From contig ONAX01000015.1 of NCBI GenBank assembly GCA_900315875.1, positions 1-40,598 on the forward strand: 40,598 nucleotides of DNA, in the 5' to 3' direction. This DNA is from an uncultured Eubacteriales bacterium (GTDB lineage: Bacteria; Bacillota; Clostridia; Oscillospirales; Acutalibacteraceae). The notes below the pieces were generated by a model. It made no database searches, was not told where the DNA came from, and worked only from the letters and a program-made list of their open reading frames with translations. Both the position numbers and the translations under genes were made by a program. This document shows positions 24,269 through 32,807 of this stretch, piece after piece. The first letter of the stretch is position 1, and each line of letters begins with the position of its first letter.

Positions 24269-24943
24269 ATGAAGGAACTCGAAAAGAAAATAGGCTATAA
24301 ATACAAGGATATCTCATATCTTGAAAATGCGCTTACGCATTCAAGCTTTGCAAACGAATCCCGCCACGGAATACGCAGCAATGAAAGGCTGGAATTCCTA
24401 GGTGACGCTGTGCTGAGCATAGTTGTTTCGGATTATATATACAGAAACTGCCCGAAGCTTCCGGAGGGCGAGCTTTCAAAGCTGCGCGCAGCCCTTGTCT
24501 GTGAAAAAAGCCTTTGCCGCTTTGCATCAGACCTCGGCGTAGGCAGCTATCTGAAGCTCAGCCGCGGCGAGAGAAACCTCGGCGGGGCCTCACGTCCGTC
24601 AATACTTGCGGATGCATTCGAGGCAATAATCGCTTCCATCTATCTTGACGGCGGTATGGAGGAGGCTGCGAAATTCATTCTCCGCTATGTTGAGCCTGAA
24701 ATAAAGAACCCGAAGCCGCGTGCCTTCAAGGATTACAAGACTACGCTGCAGGAGATAGTGCAGAAAAACCCGGAGGAGCACCTGTCATATGTTCTGACCG
24801 GTGAGGAGGGACCTGACCACGATAAGCATTTTTCAGTGGAGGTTCACCTCAATAACAATGTAATCGGCAAGGGCGGGGGAAGAAGCAAGAAGGAAGCCGA
24901 ACAGCAGGCCGCAAGAGAAGCTCTGAAGCTGATGGGATACTGA
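24269..24943 (+). CDS. rnc: Ribonuclease III
   Basis: 224 residues. It cleaves double-stranded RNA, for example in rRNA maturation. The signature NERLEFLGDAVLSIV (about 38-52) carries the catalytic Glu and Asp. PSILADAFEAIIASIYLDGG (seen in part) supplies the second acidic pair. A double-stranded RNA-binding domain occupies about 155-224, with KDYKTTLQEIVQK and GRSKKEAEQQAAREAL. It lies in the conserved plsX-rnc-smc-ftsY block. Confidence 0.97.
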   Translation: MKELEKKIGYKYKDISYLENALTHSSFANESRHGIRSNERLEFLGDAVLSIVVSDYIYRNCPKLPEGELSKLRAALVCEKSLCRFASDLGVGSYLKLSRGERNLGGASRPSILADAFEAIIASIYLDGGMEEAAKFILRYVEPEIKNPKPRAFKDYKTTLQEIVQKNPEEHLSYVLTGEEGPDHDKHFSVEVHLNNNVIGKGGGRSKKEAEQQAAREALKLMGY

Positions 24944-25013
24944 ATTAACGAATAGTGAATTATTGCGCTTCATACCGTCCTGACTGGATAATGGAATACA
25001 GGGAGAGATCAGA

Positions 25014-26006
25014 CTGAGACACGCTAACATTTCTATATTCGTACCTCACATCGGCTGCCCGCACCGCTGCAGTTTCTGCAATCAGACGGAAATAACGGGT
25101 CAGACAAAAAGGGTGAGCGCTGCAGATGTTGACCTTGCCGTGCAGACGGCAATACGCTCTCTCGGGGACAGAACACGTGAGGCGGAAATAGCCTTTTTCG
25201 GCGGAAGCTTTACGGCAATAGAGCAAAGCTATATGCTCTCACTGCTGGAAGCTGCTTATAAATATGTGAAAAGCGGTACATTTTACGGGATAAGACTTTC
25301 CACCCGTCCGGATGCCGTTGACCGTGAAATACTCGGGCTTTTGCGTGACTATGGAGTAACCTCCGTAGAGCTTGGTGCTCAGAGTATGGACGACGATGTG
25401 CTTACGCTCAACCGCCGCGGTCATACTGCCGATGATGTAATCCGGGCGTCACACCTTATCAGGGAATACGGCTTTTCGCTCGGGCTGCAGATGATGACAT
25501 CCCTTTACGGCAGCAGCGACGAAAAGGATATCAGAACCGCGGAAAAGATAGCGCAGCTTGCCCCCGATACCGTCAGGATATATCCCACGGTGGTTATGAA
25601 AAACACCCGGCTTGACGAGCTTTTCAGCTTGGGGGAATACCGCCCGAAAAACGCTGAGGAAAGCGTCGGGCTGTGTGCGTATCTTCTGAGGTTTTTTGAC
25701 GATAAGGGTATAGACGTTATCCGTCTCGGTCTGCACGACAGTCCGTCTCTGCGCGAGAGCATGACGGGCGGCGCATTCCACCCGGCGTTCAGGGAGCTGT
25801 GCGAAAGCCGCATAATGCTCGAAAACGCACTTGAAATTATTAAAGCCGGAGGACTGTCCGGAGAAGTAGCGTTTTACGTTTCGCCCCGTTCGGTGTCACG
25901 ATTTGTGGGACAGAAACGCAGTAATATAAACGAGCTTGCAAAGCTCGGTATCAGGGCTGAAGTAAAAACGGATGCAGCTCTGGGAAAATACGATGTAAGA
26001 ATATAA
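25014..26006 (+). CDS. Radical SAM protein (Elp3-like), apparent CTG start
   Basis: 330 residues. The cluster-binding motif is CPHRCSFC (C-x3-C-x2-C), close to the N-terminus in NISIFVPHIGCPHRCSFCNQTE. Other radical SAM features are FFGGSFTAIE, STRPDAVDREIL, SVELGAQSMDD and RRGHTADDV, as in the Elp3/YhcC-like group; no C-terminal acetyltransferase domain is present. The ATG/GTG/TTG-only reading would begin at GTG 25113, which would remove the cluster motif. In frame, upstream of the motif and after the TGA at 24979-24981, there is no ATG, GTG or TTG. CTG at 25014 gives (M)RHANISIFVPH and has GGGAG 8 nt upstream, so it is the likely start. The gene lies between rnc and smc; the substrate is unknown. 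Confidence 0.85.
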   Translation: MRHANISIFVPHIGCPHRCSFCNQTEITGQTKRVSAADVDLAVQTAIRSLGDRTREAEIAFFGGSFTAIEQSYMLSLLEAAYKYVKSGTFYGIRLSTRPDAVDREILGLLRDYGVTSVELGAQSMDDDVLTLNRRGHTADDVIRASHLIREYGFSLGLQMMTSLYGSSDEKDIRTAEKIAQLAPDTVRIYPTVVMKNTRLDELFSLGEYRPKNAEESVGLCAYLLRFFDDKGIDVIRLGLHDSPSLRESMTGGAFHPAFRELCESRIMLENALEIIKAGGLSGEVAFYVSPRSVSRFVGQKRSNINELAKLGIRAEVKTDAALGKYDVRI

Positions 26007-26026
26007 AAAAGCAGGTTGGTAGAATA

Positions 26027-29000
26027 ATGCGACTGAAGGCATTGGAAATTCAGGGATTCAAAACCTTCCCTGATAAAACGAAACTGAATTTTACAGAGGG
26101 TATCACAGCGGTTGTCGGACCCAACGGCAGCGGCAAGAGCAATATCAGCGACGCTATACGCTGGGTTCTCGGTGAGCAGAGTGCAAAGGCTCTGCGCTGC
26201 TCCAAAATGGAGGACGTCATCTTCGGCGGCACTCAGCAGCGTAAGAAAACAGGCTTTGCCCAGGTTACGCTGTCATTTGACAATACGAATCGTGCGCTGT
26301 CCTTTGACGGCGACGAGGTAGCCGTTACAAGACGTTATTACCGCAGCGGCAACAGTGAATACCTTATCAATAATACAGCGGTCAGACTGCAGGATATCCA
26401 CGAGCTGTTCATGGATACCGGTCTCGGCCGTGACGGATATTCCATGATCGGTCAGGGCAAGATTGACGCCATTGTTGCGACAAAGGGCGAGGACAGAAGA
26501 GAAATATTCGAGGAAGCCGCAGGTATTTCGCGTTTCCGCTATAAAAAGGCCGAGGCTGAAAGACGCCTTGCGCGCACCGAGGAAAACCTTGTGCGTCTGC
26601 GTGACGTTATGGCGGAGCTTGAAAGCCGTGTTGGACCTCTGAAAATACAGTCGGAAAAGGCCAAGGCATATCTTGAATACGCCGAGGAAAAGCGCGGGCT
26701 TGAAATTGCACTCTGGCTGCGCACGCTTGACCGTTCGGCACAGTCGGTGCGCGAGCAGGAGGACAAGATCTCCGTTGCAAATTCGCAGTATGCCGATATC
26801 GAACGCAGCCTGTCCGATATTGAAAAGGAAAATAACGAAATATATGAAAATTCGCTGCAGTGCACCGCAAAGTCGGAGCAGCTGCGCCGTGATATATCCG
26901 AAAGGGAGGAAAAGGCTGCCGAAAGCCGTTCCGAAGCGGCGGTTCTCAGAAGCGAGATACGCCACAATGCCGAAAGTGCTGCACGTATACGTGACGAAAT
27001 CAAAGAGCTTTCACGCTCCGAGGAGGAACTCGGCGCTGCTATCGTAGAGAAAAACAGCCGCATTGAAAAGCTTGCTGAGGATATACAAAGCCGCCGACAG
27101 GATGAGCAGAAGCTTACGGCTCAGCTGCTTGACCTGAGAAGCGGAGAAAGCGAATCCGCGGACAGAATTGCAAAAATCAATGCAGAGCTTGCAGAGCTGA
27201 CCGCAAAGGCAGGGGATGCGAAGGTAGGCTATATTACCGCTTCAACTGCAATAACCGAGCTTGGCGAGCGGCAGGATGTAATAGAAAACAACATCAAGGC
27301 AAAGCGCTCACAGTGCGAAACGCTGGAGGGTATTATTGCCGATTACCGTAAAATGACAGACGACTGCGACAATGCCATTGCCGCAGCTCAGCACGAAAAA
27401 GACGAAATCAACTCTCATATTGCCGAGGGCGAAAAATACTGCGACAATATAAAGGCGCAGCAGGATACAGCCTCGCTTGCGTCACGCCGCCTCAGCGACA
27501 AGGCTCGTATGCTCGAGGAGCTTGAACGCAACCTTGAGGGCTTTGCGCAGAGCGTAAAGCTTGTTATGAAGAAATCCGCTTCCGGTGAGCTGCACGGAAT
27601 CCACGGACCCGTTTCAAGGGTAATTAAGACCGATCCGCAGTACGGCACGGCTATAGAAATAGCTCTTGGCGCCGCAATGCAGAATATCGTTACCGAAAAT
27701 GACGAGGATGCGAAAGCTGCCATCCGTTATCTTAAACAGCACGACGGCGGCAGAGCGACATTCCTTCCTATGTCCACCATCAAGGGCAGAAGCCTCAGCG
27801 AGCAGGGTCTCGAAAGCTGCCGCGGATTTGTCGGAATCGCTTCCGCACTTTGCTGTTGCGATGGCTGCTATGAGGGTATACTGTCAAACCTTCTCGGCAG
27901 GATCGTCGTAGCTGAGGATCTTGACTGTGCGGTTGAAATTGCTAAAAAGTATTCCTACCGTTTCCGCGTTGTAACGCTCGACGGTCAGGTTGTCAATACC
28001 GGTGGTTCGCTGACCGGCGGTTCCCTTGCAAAGGGAAGCGGACTTATGAAGCGTGCCGGTGAAATAGAAAAGCTTAAAAATGAAGCACAGGCTGAAAAGG
28101 ATAAGGCGGACGCACTTGCTGCAAAGCTTGAAAAGGGCAGGGAAAGACTGTCGGAGCTTTCCGGTCAGCTTGCTCGGGCGGAGGAAAAGCTCAGTATTGC
28201 CGGCAGCGACAAGATCAAGCTCGATTCCGAAATACGCAGCCGAAAAGCCGAGCTCGACAGCACGCGTCAGGCTCTGGAGGAAGTTACCGCGGAGCGCGAC
28301 GGAGCCGAAAAGAAGCTTGCTGAGCTGACTGAAACGATGGAACAGTCGAGAACTCAGCTTGACGAATACAGAAAGAAAATATCTGAAAACGAGCAGCAGG
28401 CACGTTCACTTACAGGCTCGAAGGATGAGCTTGCAAAGCAGCGCGAGCAGCTTGCTGATTCGCTTCAGGAAATAAAGCTCGGCATCATGGGACTCGAACA
28501 CGATATTTCCATGATAAAGAGCGAAATAGAGAGCACCTTCGCACAGAAAAGCAAGGCGCAGCAGAGAATAGAAGAGGGCAATGCCGAGCTGCAAAGACTC
28601 GGAAAGGAAAAGGACGAAACCGAGCAGAAGGCAAAAACCTGCGAGGAGCTTGCCGAAAGCCTGTCGGAAGAGGCAGCAGCAATGAAAGGCGAAATCGAAG
28701 CCCTTACTGCGAAAAAGCTTCAGCTTGACAGCAGACAGTCTCAGCTGCGGACCATTGAAAGAGAAAAAACTGCAGAACGCGAGCATATCAGCGGCGAGCT
28801 TGCAAGACTTGAGGAGCGCCGCGCAAATCTGCAGAAGGAATATGACAGCATTACCGAAAAGCTCTGGGAGGAGTATGAGCTTACCAGACGTGAGGCGGAA
28901 AAATGCGCAGCCGTTATTGAAGAGGTCGGAAAGGCTCAGAAAAGACTGTCCGAGCTGAAATCAAAGATAAAGGCCCTCGGAAATGTCAATGTTGCAGCAA

Positions 29001-29599
29001 TAGAAGAATATAAGGAGGTCAGCGAGCGCTACGAATTCATGAAGCGCCAGATAGGAGATGTAGAAAAGTCCAAAAACGAACTCATGCATCTCATCGGTGA
29101 CCTTACAAAGCAGATGCGTGAGATATTCATCGACCGCTTCAATATGATAAACAAGAATTTCGGGGCGACCTTTACGGAGCTGTTCGGCGGCGGTCAGGCG
29201 AGTCTTTCGCTGAGCGACCCGGAAAATGTTCTTACAACCGGAATAGAAATTTCCGTCGAGCCGCCTGGAAAGATAGTCAGCCATATCGAGCTGCTCTCCG
29301 GCGGAGAAAAGGCACTTGTGGCAATAGCACTGTACTTTGCCATCATGAAGGTCAGCCCGGCACCCTTCTGCGTAATGGACGAGATCGAAGCCGCACTCGA
29401 CGATGTCAATGTATACCGATTTGCGGAATATCTTCGCCGCATGAACGATAATACGCAGTTTATTTGTATTACCCACCGCCGCGGCACAATGGAGGAAGCA
29501 GACGTTCTTTACGGTGTTACAATGCAGGAGCAGGGCATATCAAAGCTTCTGGAGCTGCATGCAACCGAAATCGAGCAGAAGCTCGGTATGAAGGTCTGA
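26027..29599 (+). CDS. smc: Chromosome partition protein SMC
   Basis: 1190 residues, full length. An ATPase for chromosome compaction and segregation with ScpA/ScpB. The N-terminal Walker A is GPNGSGKSN (about 32-40). A long coiled coil (about 165-500), the hinge (about 510-680, with GGRATFLPM and VVNTGGSLTGGS) and a second coiled coil (about 685-1020) follow. The C-terminal head has LSGGEKALVAIAL (about 1088) and Walker B FCVMDEIEAALDD (about 1115). The ATG is preceded by a weak AGGTTGG site. It sits between the radical SAM gene and ftsY. Confidence 0.97.
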   Translation: MRLKALEIQGFKTFPDKTKLNFTEGITAVVGPNGSGKSNISDAIRWVLGEQSAKALRCSKMEDVIFGGTQQRKKTGFAQVTLSFDNTNRALSFDGDEVAVTRRYYRSGNSEYLINNTAVRLQDIHELFMDTGLGRDGYSMIGQGKIDAIVATKGEDRREIFEEAAGISRFRYKKAEAERRLARTEENLVRLRDVMAELESRVGPLKIQSEKAKAYLEYAEEKRGLEIALWLRTLDRSAQSVREQEDKISVANSQYADIERSLSDIEKENNEIYENSLQCTAKSEQLRRDISEREEKAAESRSEAAVLRSEIRHNAESAARIRDEIKELSRSEEELGAAIVEKNSRIEKLAEDIQSRRQDEQKLTAQLLDLRSGESESADRIAKINAELAELTAKAGDAKVGYITASTAITELGERQDVIENNIKAKRSQCETLEGIIADYRKMTDDCDNAIAAAQHEKDEINSHIAEGEKYCDNIKAQQDTASLASRRLSDKARMLEELERNLEGFAQSVKLVMKKSASGELHGIHGPVSRVIKTDPQYGTAIEIALGAAMQNIVTENDEDAKAAIRYLKQHDGGRATFLPMSTIKGRSLSEQGLESCRGFVGIASALCCCDGCYEGILSNLLGRIVVAEDLDCAVEIAKKYSYRFRVVTLDGQVVNTGGSLTGGSLAKGSGLMKRAGEIEKLKNEAQAEKDKADALAAKLEKGRERLSELSGQLARAEEKLSIAGSDKIKLDSEIRSRKAELDSTRQALEEVTAERDGAEKKLAELTETMEQSRTQLDEYRKKISENEQQARSLTGSKDELAKQREQLADSLQEIKLGIMGLEHDISMIKSEIESTFAQKSKAQQRIEEGNAELQRLGKEKDETEQKAKTCEELAESLSEEAAAMKGEIEALTAKKLQLDSRQSQLRTIEREKTAEREHISGELARLEERRANLQKEYDSITEKLWEEYELTRREAEKCAAVIEEVGKAQKRLSELKSKIKALGNVNVAAIEEYKEVSERYEFMKRQIGDVEKSKNELMHLIGDLTKQMREIFIDRFNMINKNFGATFTELFGGGQASLSLSDPENVLTTGIEISVEPPGKIVSHIELLSGGEKALVAIALYFAIMKVSPAPFCVMDEIEAALDDVNVYRFAEYLRRMNDNTQFICITHRRGTMEEADVLYGVTMQEQGISKLLELHATEIEQKLGMKV

Positions 29600-29667
29600 T
29601 AACCGGATAGTGAATAACTCAGGCGAGATGCATTTTACATCGTACATTTATAAACCCGGAGGTTATT

Positions 29668-29760
29668 ATGGGAATATTTGAAAAAATCAAACAGGGTCTG
29701 AAAAAGACGCGTGACGCGCTTTTCGGCAGGATAGACAGCCTGCTGATTCGAGGAGCTTGA
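29668..29760 (+). pseudogene. ftsY: Displaced 5' end of ftsY (out of frame)
   Basis: ATG 29668, with GGAGG 7 nt upstream, opens a frame reading MGIFEKIKQGLKKTRDALFG, which is the standard N-terminal helix of Firmicute FtsY. The frame stops at TGA 29758-29760 after 30 residues. The downstream frame resumes as FEELEELLVMGDVG from 29747. A segment of about 10 residues normally lying between (ending DEDLFEELEEL in relatives, from memory) is missing, so a deletion not divisible by three is the likely cause. A 9-bp tandem repeat, GAGGAGCTT twice (29750-29767), sits at the break. Confidence 0.75.
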
Positions 29761-29773
29761 GGAGCTTCTTGTT

Positions 29774-30820
29774 ATGGGAGATGTCGGCATGTATACAGCC
29801 GAGAAGATCTGTGACGAGCTGAAAAAGCGCGTCAAGGAGCAGGGTATCACCGACCCGTCCGAAATACGCGGACTTCTCGAGGAGGTCATCACAGAAATAC
29901 TCAGCGGCGGTCAGGAGCTTGACCTTTCCACAAAGCCGTCAATAATTCTTGTAATAGGCGTAAACGGCGTCGGCAAGACTACGACTATCGGAAAGCTTGC
30001 CGCACGCTTTACCAGAGAAGGAAAGCGTGTCACCCTTGCGGCTGCCGATACCTTCCGTGCCGCTGCTATTGACCAGCTCGAAATCTGGGCAGAGCGTTCC
30101 GGTGCCGATATAATAAAGCAGGGCGAAGGCTCTGACCCGGCAGCAGTTGTATTTGACGCTATCTCATCCGCAAAGGCAAGGGGCAGCGATGTTATCATTG
30201 CTGATACAGCAGGTCGACTGCATAACAAGAAAAACCTCATGGCGGAGCTTGCGAAGATCAACCGCATTATCGACAGAGAGCTGCCGGATTCCACAAAGGA
30301 GGTTCTGCTTGTACTCGACGCGACAACAGGCCAGAACGCCGTAAACCAGACAAAGGAATTCAAGAATGCTGCCGGAATCACCGGTATCGTTCTGACAAAG
30401 CTCGACGGTACCGCAAAGGGCGGCGTTGTCCTTGCTATAAAGGAGGAGCTTGACGTTCCGGTTAAATTCATCGGTGTCGGCGAGCAGATAGATGACCTGC
30501 AGCCCTTCGATCCGGAGGAATTCGCAAAAGCGCTGTTCTCCGACGAAAGCACGGATGCCGTGCAGGAGGAACCCGAAGCTGCAGCACCGGCACAGCCTGC
30601 CACAGAGGAGCCGGAGCGTCCGGCAACAGCCGATATATGGGCGCAGATAGACGCCGAAAACGAAGCCGAGCGCCAGAACCAGCTCACTGCCGACGAGAAA
30701 AGCGAAGAAGAGCTTGAAAGGGAAAAGGAGCAGGCAAAGCTTGAACGCCAGAAGGAGCGTGAGCGCCGCGCAGAGGAGCGCCGCGAGCGTGCCAAGAAAT
30801 ACAACTGGAGCACGGAGTAA
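29774..30820 (+). CDS. ftsY: Signal recognition particle receptor FtsY (N-terminally reset)
   Basis: 348 residues from the internal ATG. The SRP GTPase that docks ribosome-SRP complexes at the membrane. The NG domain is complete: G1 GVNGVGKTT (about 56), AAADTFRAAAIDQLE, DTAGR, TKLDGTAKGG and GVGEQIDDLQPFDPEEF. The first N-domain helix lies in another frame upstream. The GAGGAG at 29759-29764 is 9 nt before ATG 29774 and could serve as a ribosome binding site, so a protein lacking only that helix may be made. After residue about 255 comes an Ala/Pro/Glu linker and a highly charged Glu/Arg/Lys tail of roughly 60 residues ending KKYNWSTE; this C-terminal tail is not part of the standard fold. 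Confidence 0.85.
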   Translation: MGDVGMYTAEKICDELKKRVKEQGITDPSEIRGLLEEVITEILSGGQELDLSTKPSIILVIGVNGVGKTTTIGKLAARFTREGKRVTLAAADTFRAAAIDQLEIWAERSGADIIKQGEGSDPAAVVFDAISSAKARGSDVIIADTAGRLHNKKNLMAELAKINRIIDRELPDSTKEVLLVLDATTGQNAVNQTKEFKNAAGITGIVLTKLDGTAKGGVVLAIKEELDVPVKFIGVGEQIDDLQPFDPEEFAKALFSDESTDAVQEEPEAAAPAQPATEEPERPATADIWAQIDAENEAERQNQLTADEKSEEELEREKEQAKLERQKERERRAEERRERAKKYNWSTE

Positions 30821-30856
30821 GCGTGCATTTGTGACATACTAAAAGGAAGTGACGAT

Positions 30857-31447
30857 ATGTTCTGTGTTATCGCATCAAATAATAAGAAAAAAGTCGAAGA
30901 ACTGAAAAGAATACTTACACCGCTTGATATTATCGCCAAAACACCCGCAGAGCTGGGCGTTACCCTCGACGAGGTTGAGGAAACCGGCAGTACCTTCCGC
31001 GACAATGCCGAGCTGAAGGCAGTGGCTGCAATGAAAAAGACCGGCTTTGCCGCAATAGCCGACGACAGCGGACTTTGCGTGGATGCTCTCGGCGGCAGAC
31101 CGGGAGTGTTTTCGGCAAGATATGCTGAAACCGATGAGGAAAAAATAAATAAGATAGTTTCAGAGCTGAACGAGCTTGGAAACGTTCCGCGCACTGCGCA
31201 TTTCACATGCGTTATCTGCCTTGCATATCCGGACGGAAGGCGGCTGTTCGTTGAGGAACGCTGCGACGGAGAAATCGGCTTTGCCCCGAGGGGCAGCGGC
31301 GGCTTCGGCTACGACCCGATATTCTTTGTCGACGGCAACAAGACCTTCGCAGAGCTGACCGATTCCCAGAAGGACGCAATGAGCCACCGCGGACGCGCGC
31401 TGAGAAAGCTCAGTGAAATACTGACCGAGGAACGTCAGGCTGATTAA
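30857..31447 (+). CDS. rdgB: XTP/dITP diphosphatase (RdgB/HAM1 family)
   Basis: 196 residues, usual length. It hydrolyses non-canonical purine nucleoside triphosphates (XTP, dITP, ITP). Visible motifs are IASNNKKKVEEL (substrate-binding SNN), GSTFRDNAELKA, ADDSGLCVDALGGRPGVFSARY with the catalytic Asp, GFGYDPIFF and SHRGRALRKL. GGAAGTG precedes the ATG. It lies 36 bp after ftsY in the same run. Confidence 0.96.
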   Translation: MFCVIASNNKKKVEELKRILTPLDIIAKTPAELGVTLDEVEETGSTFRDNAELKAVAAMKKTGFAAIADDSGLCVDALGGRPGVFSARYAETDEEKINKIVSELNELGNVPRTAHFTCVICLAYPDGRRLFVEERCDGEIGFAPRGSGGFGYDPIFFVDGNKTFAELTDSQKDAMSHRGRALRKLSEILTEERQAD

Positions 31448-31464
31448 AAGGAAAGAGGGATAAT

Positions 31465-31773
31465 ATGCTTACAAGCAAGCAAAGAGCGTTTCTGCGCTCA
31501 CTGGCTACAACAGAGGATACAATAGTAATGGTCGGAAAGGGCGGCATGAGCGACCAGATAATAAATCAGGCTGACGATGCGCTGACTGCAAGAGAGCTTA
31601 TCAAGGGCAAGGTGCTTGAAACAGCGGATATAGATTCCCGCGAGGCTGCCGAGCTTATCGCTGCAAAAACGGGCGCCGATGTGGTACAGGTAATAGGCTC
31701 CAAATTCGTGCTTTTCCGCCGCAATACCCAGGCTCCGAAAATAGAGCTTCCCAAAGCGAGGAAAAAAAGATGA
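31465..31773 (+). CDS. yhbY: YhbY/CRM-domain RNA-binding protein
   Basis: 102 residues, a single CRM domain. It begins MLTSKQRAFLRSLA and contains MVGKGGMSDQIINQ (the GxxG RNA-binding loop) and VQVIGSKFVLFRRN. Family members bind pre-50S ribosomal particles. Its stop overlaps the nadD start (ATGA), a yhbY-nadD coupling common in Firmicutes. Confidence 0.94.
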   Translation: MLTSKQRAFLRSLATTEDTIVMVGKGGMSDQIINQADDALTARELIKGKVLETADIDSREAAELIAAKTGADVVQVIGSKFVLFRRNTQAPKIELPKARKKR

Positions 31774-32366
31774 AAACGGCAATGTTCGGCGGCAGCTTCA
31801 ACCCCGTGCATAAGGGTCATGTGCAGCTTGCGTCGGCGTTTATCGGGCAGCTGTCCCTTGACAGGGTGCTGATAGTCCCGAGCCTTATTCCGCCGCATAA
31901 ACAGGTGCACGACCGCATAGACCCGCAGCACAGGCTGAAAATGTGTGAGCTCGCCTTTGAGCACAGCGAGAAGATACAGGTCTGCGACATTGAGCTTCGC
32001 AGGCAGGGTGCCAGCTACACCTATGAAACCCTGCAGCAGCTGCATGAAATGTATCCGCAGGATGAGCTTTTCCTCATAACCGGCGCGGATATGTTCATGA
32101 CCATCGAAAGCTGGCGGCATCCGGAAATAATCTTTTCCCTTGCCACTGTATGCGGAGTCCCCCGGGACAGCGACAGCATAACACAGCTGCAGCAGCACGA
32201 GGACGTGCTTCATTCTCTCGGTGCACGCACAGCAGTGCTTGACGCCGGAGTGATGACTGTTTCTTCAACGGAGGTCCGACGCCGCATCAGGGCAGGGGAG
32301 GATATTTCCCCGCTGGTTCCGGCTGCGGTTGAGGAATATATAATTGGTAACGGTTTATACCGCTGA
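31770..32366 (+). CDS. nadD: Nicotinate-nucleotide adenylyltransferase
   Basis: 198 residues. It adenylates nicotinate mononucleotide to deamido-NAD in NAD synthesis. The nucleotidyltransferase motif is FGGSFNPVHKGH (6-17); VPSLIPPHK and the C-terminal VSSTEVRRRI (the ISSTxxR ATP motif) are clear. The family usually lies next to yqeK; here a 50-bp spacer, a 123-aa gene and a repeat block separate them. Confidence 0.96.
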   Translation: MKTAMFGGSFNPVHKGHVQLASAFIGQLSLDRVLIVPSLIPPHKQVHDRIDPQHRLKMCELAFEHSEKIQVCDIELRRQGASYTYETLQQLHEMYPQDELFLITGADMFMTIESWRHPEIIFSLATVCGVPRDSDSITQLQQHEDVLHSLGARTAVLDAGVMTVSSTEVRRRIRAGEDISPLVPAAVEEYIIGNGLYR

Positions 32367-32415
32367 CAAGCGGTAAAATATACGCGATAGTGAAACAATA
32401 GGGAGGACTAATGCA

Positions 32416-32787
32416 ATGAGTGAAGGATTAAAAATTGTATCGGATTATCTTTCAATGTCGAAGATCAATCTTCTGAAATTCCAGTTTCAGAACAGAGTTT
32501 CCAGGGAAAACGAGATCATGTCTGATATAGTCATGTATTTCGGACCGTTCCCATATCATGACGGAGACGAAATGCTTATGGTGCTGTTTGAAAACTGCAC
32601 CAATATCGAAATAAACAACGATCTTTTCGACGGTGTGCGCCGTCCGGCAATTCTTCTGTACGACGTGACCGACAAGAACAAGACGACCAATGTCTGTCGC
32701 GTTGAGGAGGATGCAGGTCTGTTCTCCTTCTGGTGCGAGGAAGTTACATACAAGAGAATAAAGAAGCTCACAGAAGAAAAAGAATGA
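32416..32787 (+). CDS. Uncharacterised small protein
   Basis: 123 residues, no family recognised. Soluble, with mixed alpha/beta character: an N-terminal amphipathic stretch, then MYFGPFPYHDGDEMLMVLFEN and RRPAILLYDVTDKNKTTNVCRV (each in part) with alternating hydrophobics, and a lysine/glutamate-rich tail. The ATG at 32416 has GGGAGGA upstream, so it is translated. It ends the trmFO-nadD run and directly precedes a repeat block; no clear terminator follows, unless the repeat hairpins serve as one. Confidence 0.7.
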   Translation: MSEGLKIVSDYLSMSKINLLKFQFQNRVSRENEIMSDIVMYFGPFPYHDGDEMLMVLFENCTNIEINNDLFDGVRRPAILLYDVTDKNKTTNVCRVEEDAGLFSFWCEEVTYKRIKKLTEEKE

Positions 32788-32807
32788 TTAATTTCCCCGG
32801 TGCAAAT

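Noticed and set aside
29911-31206. 431-codon open frame on the minus strand across ftsY and rdgB
   Set aside because: Serine-rich antisense shadow of two well-identified genes; no ribosome binding site and no family features.
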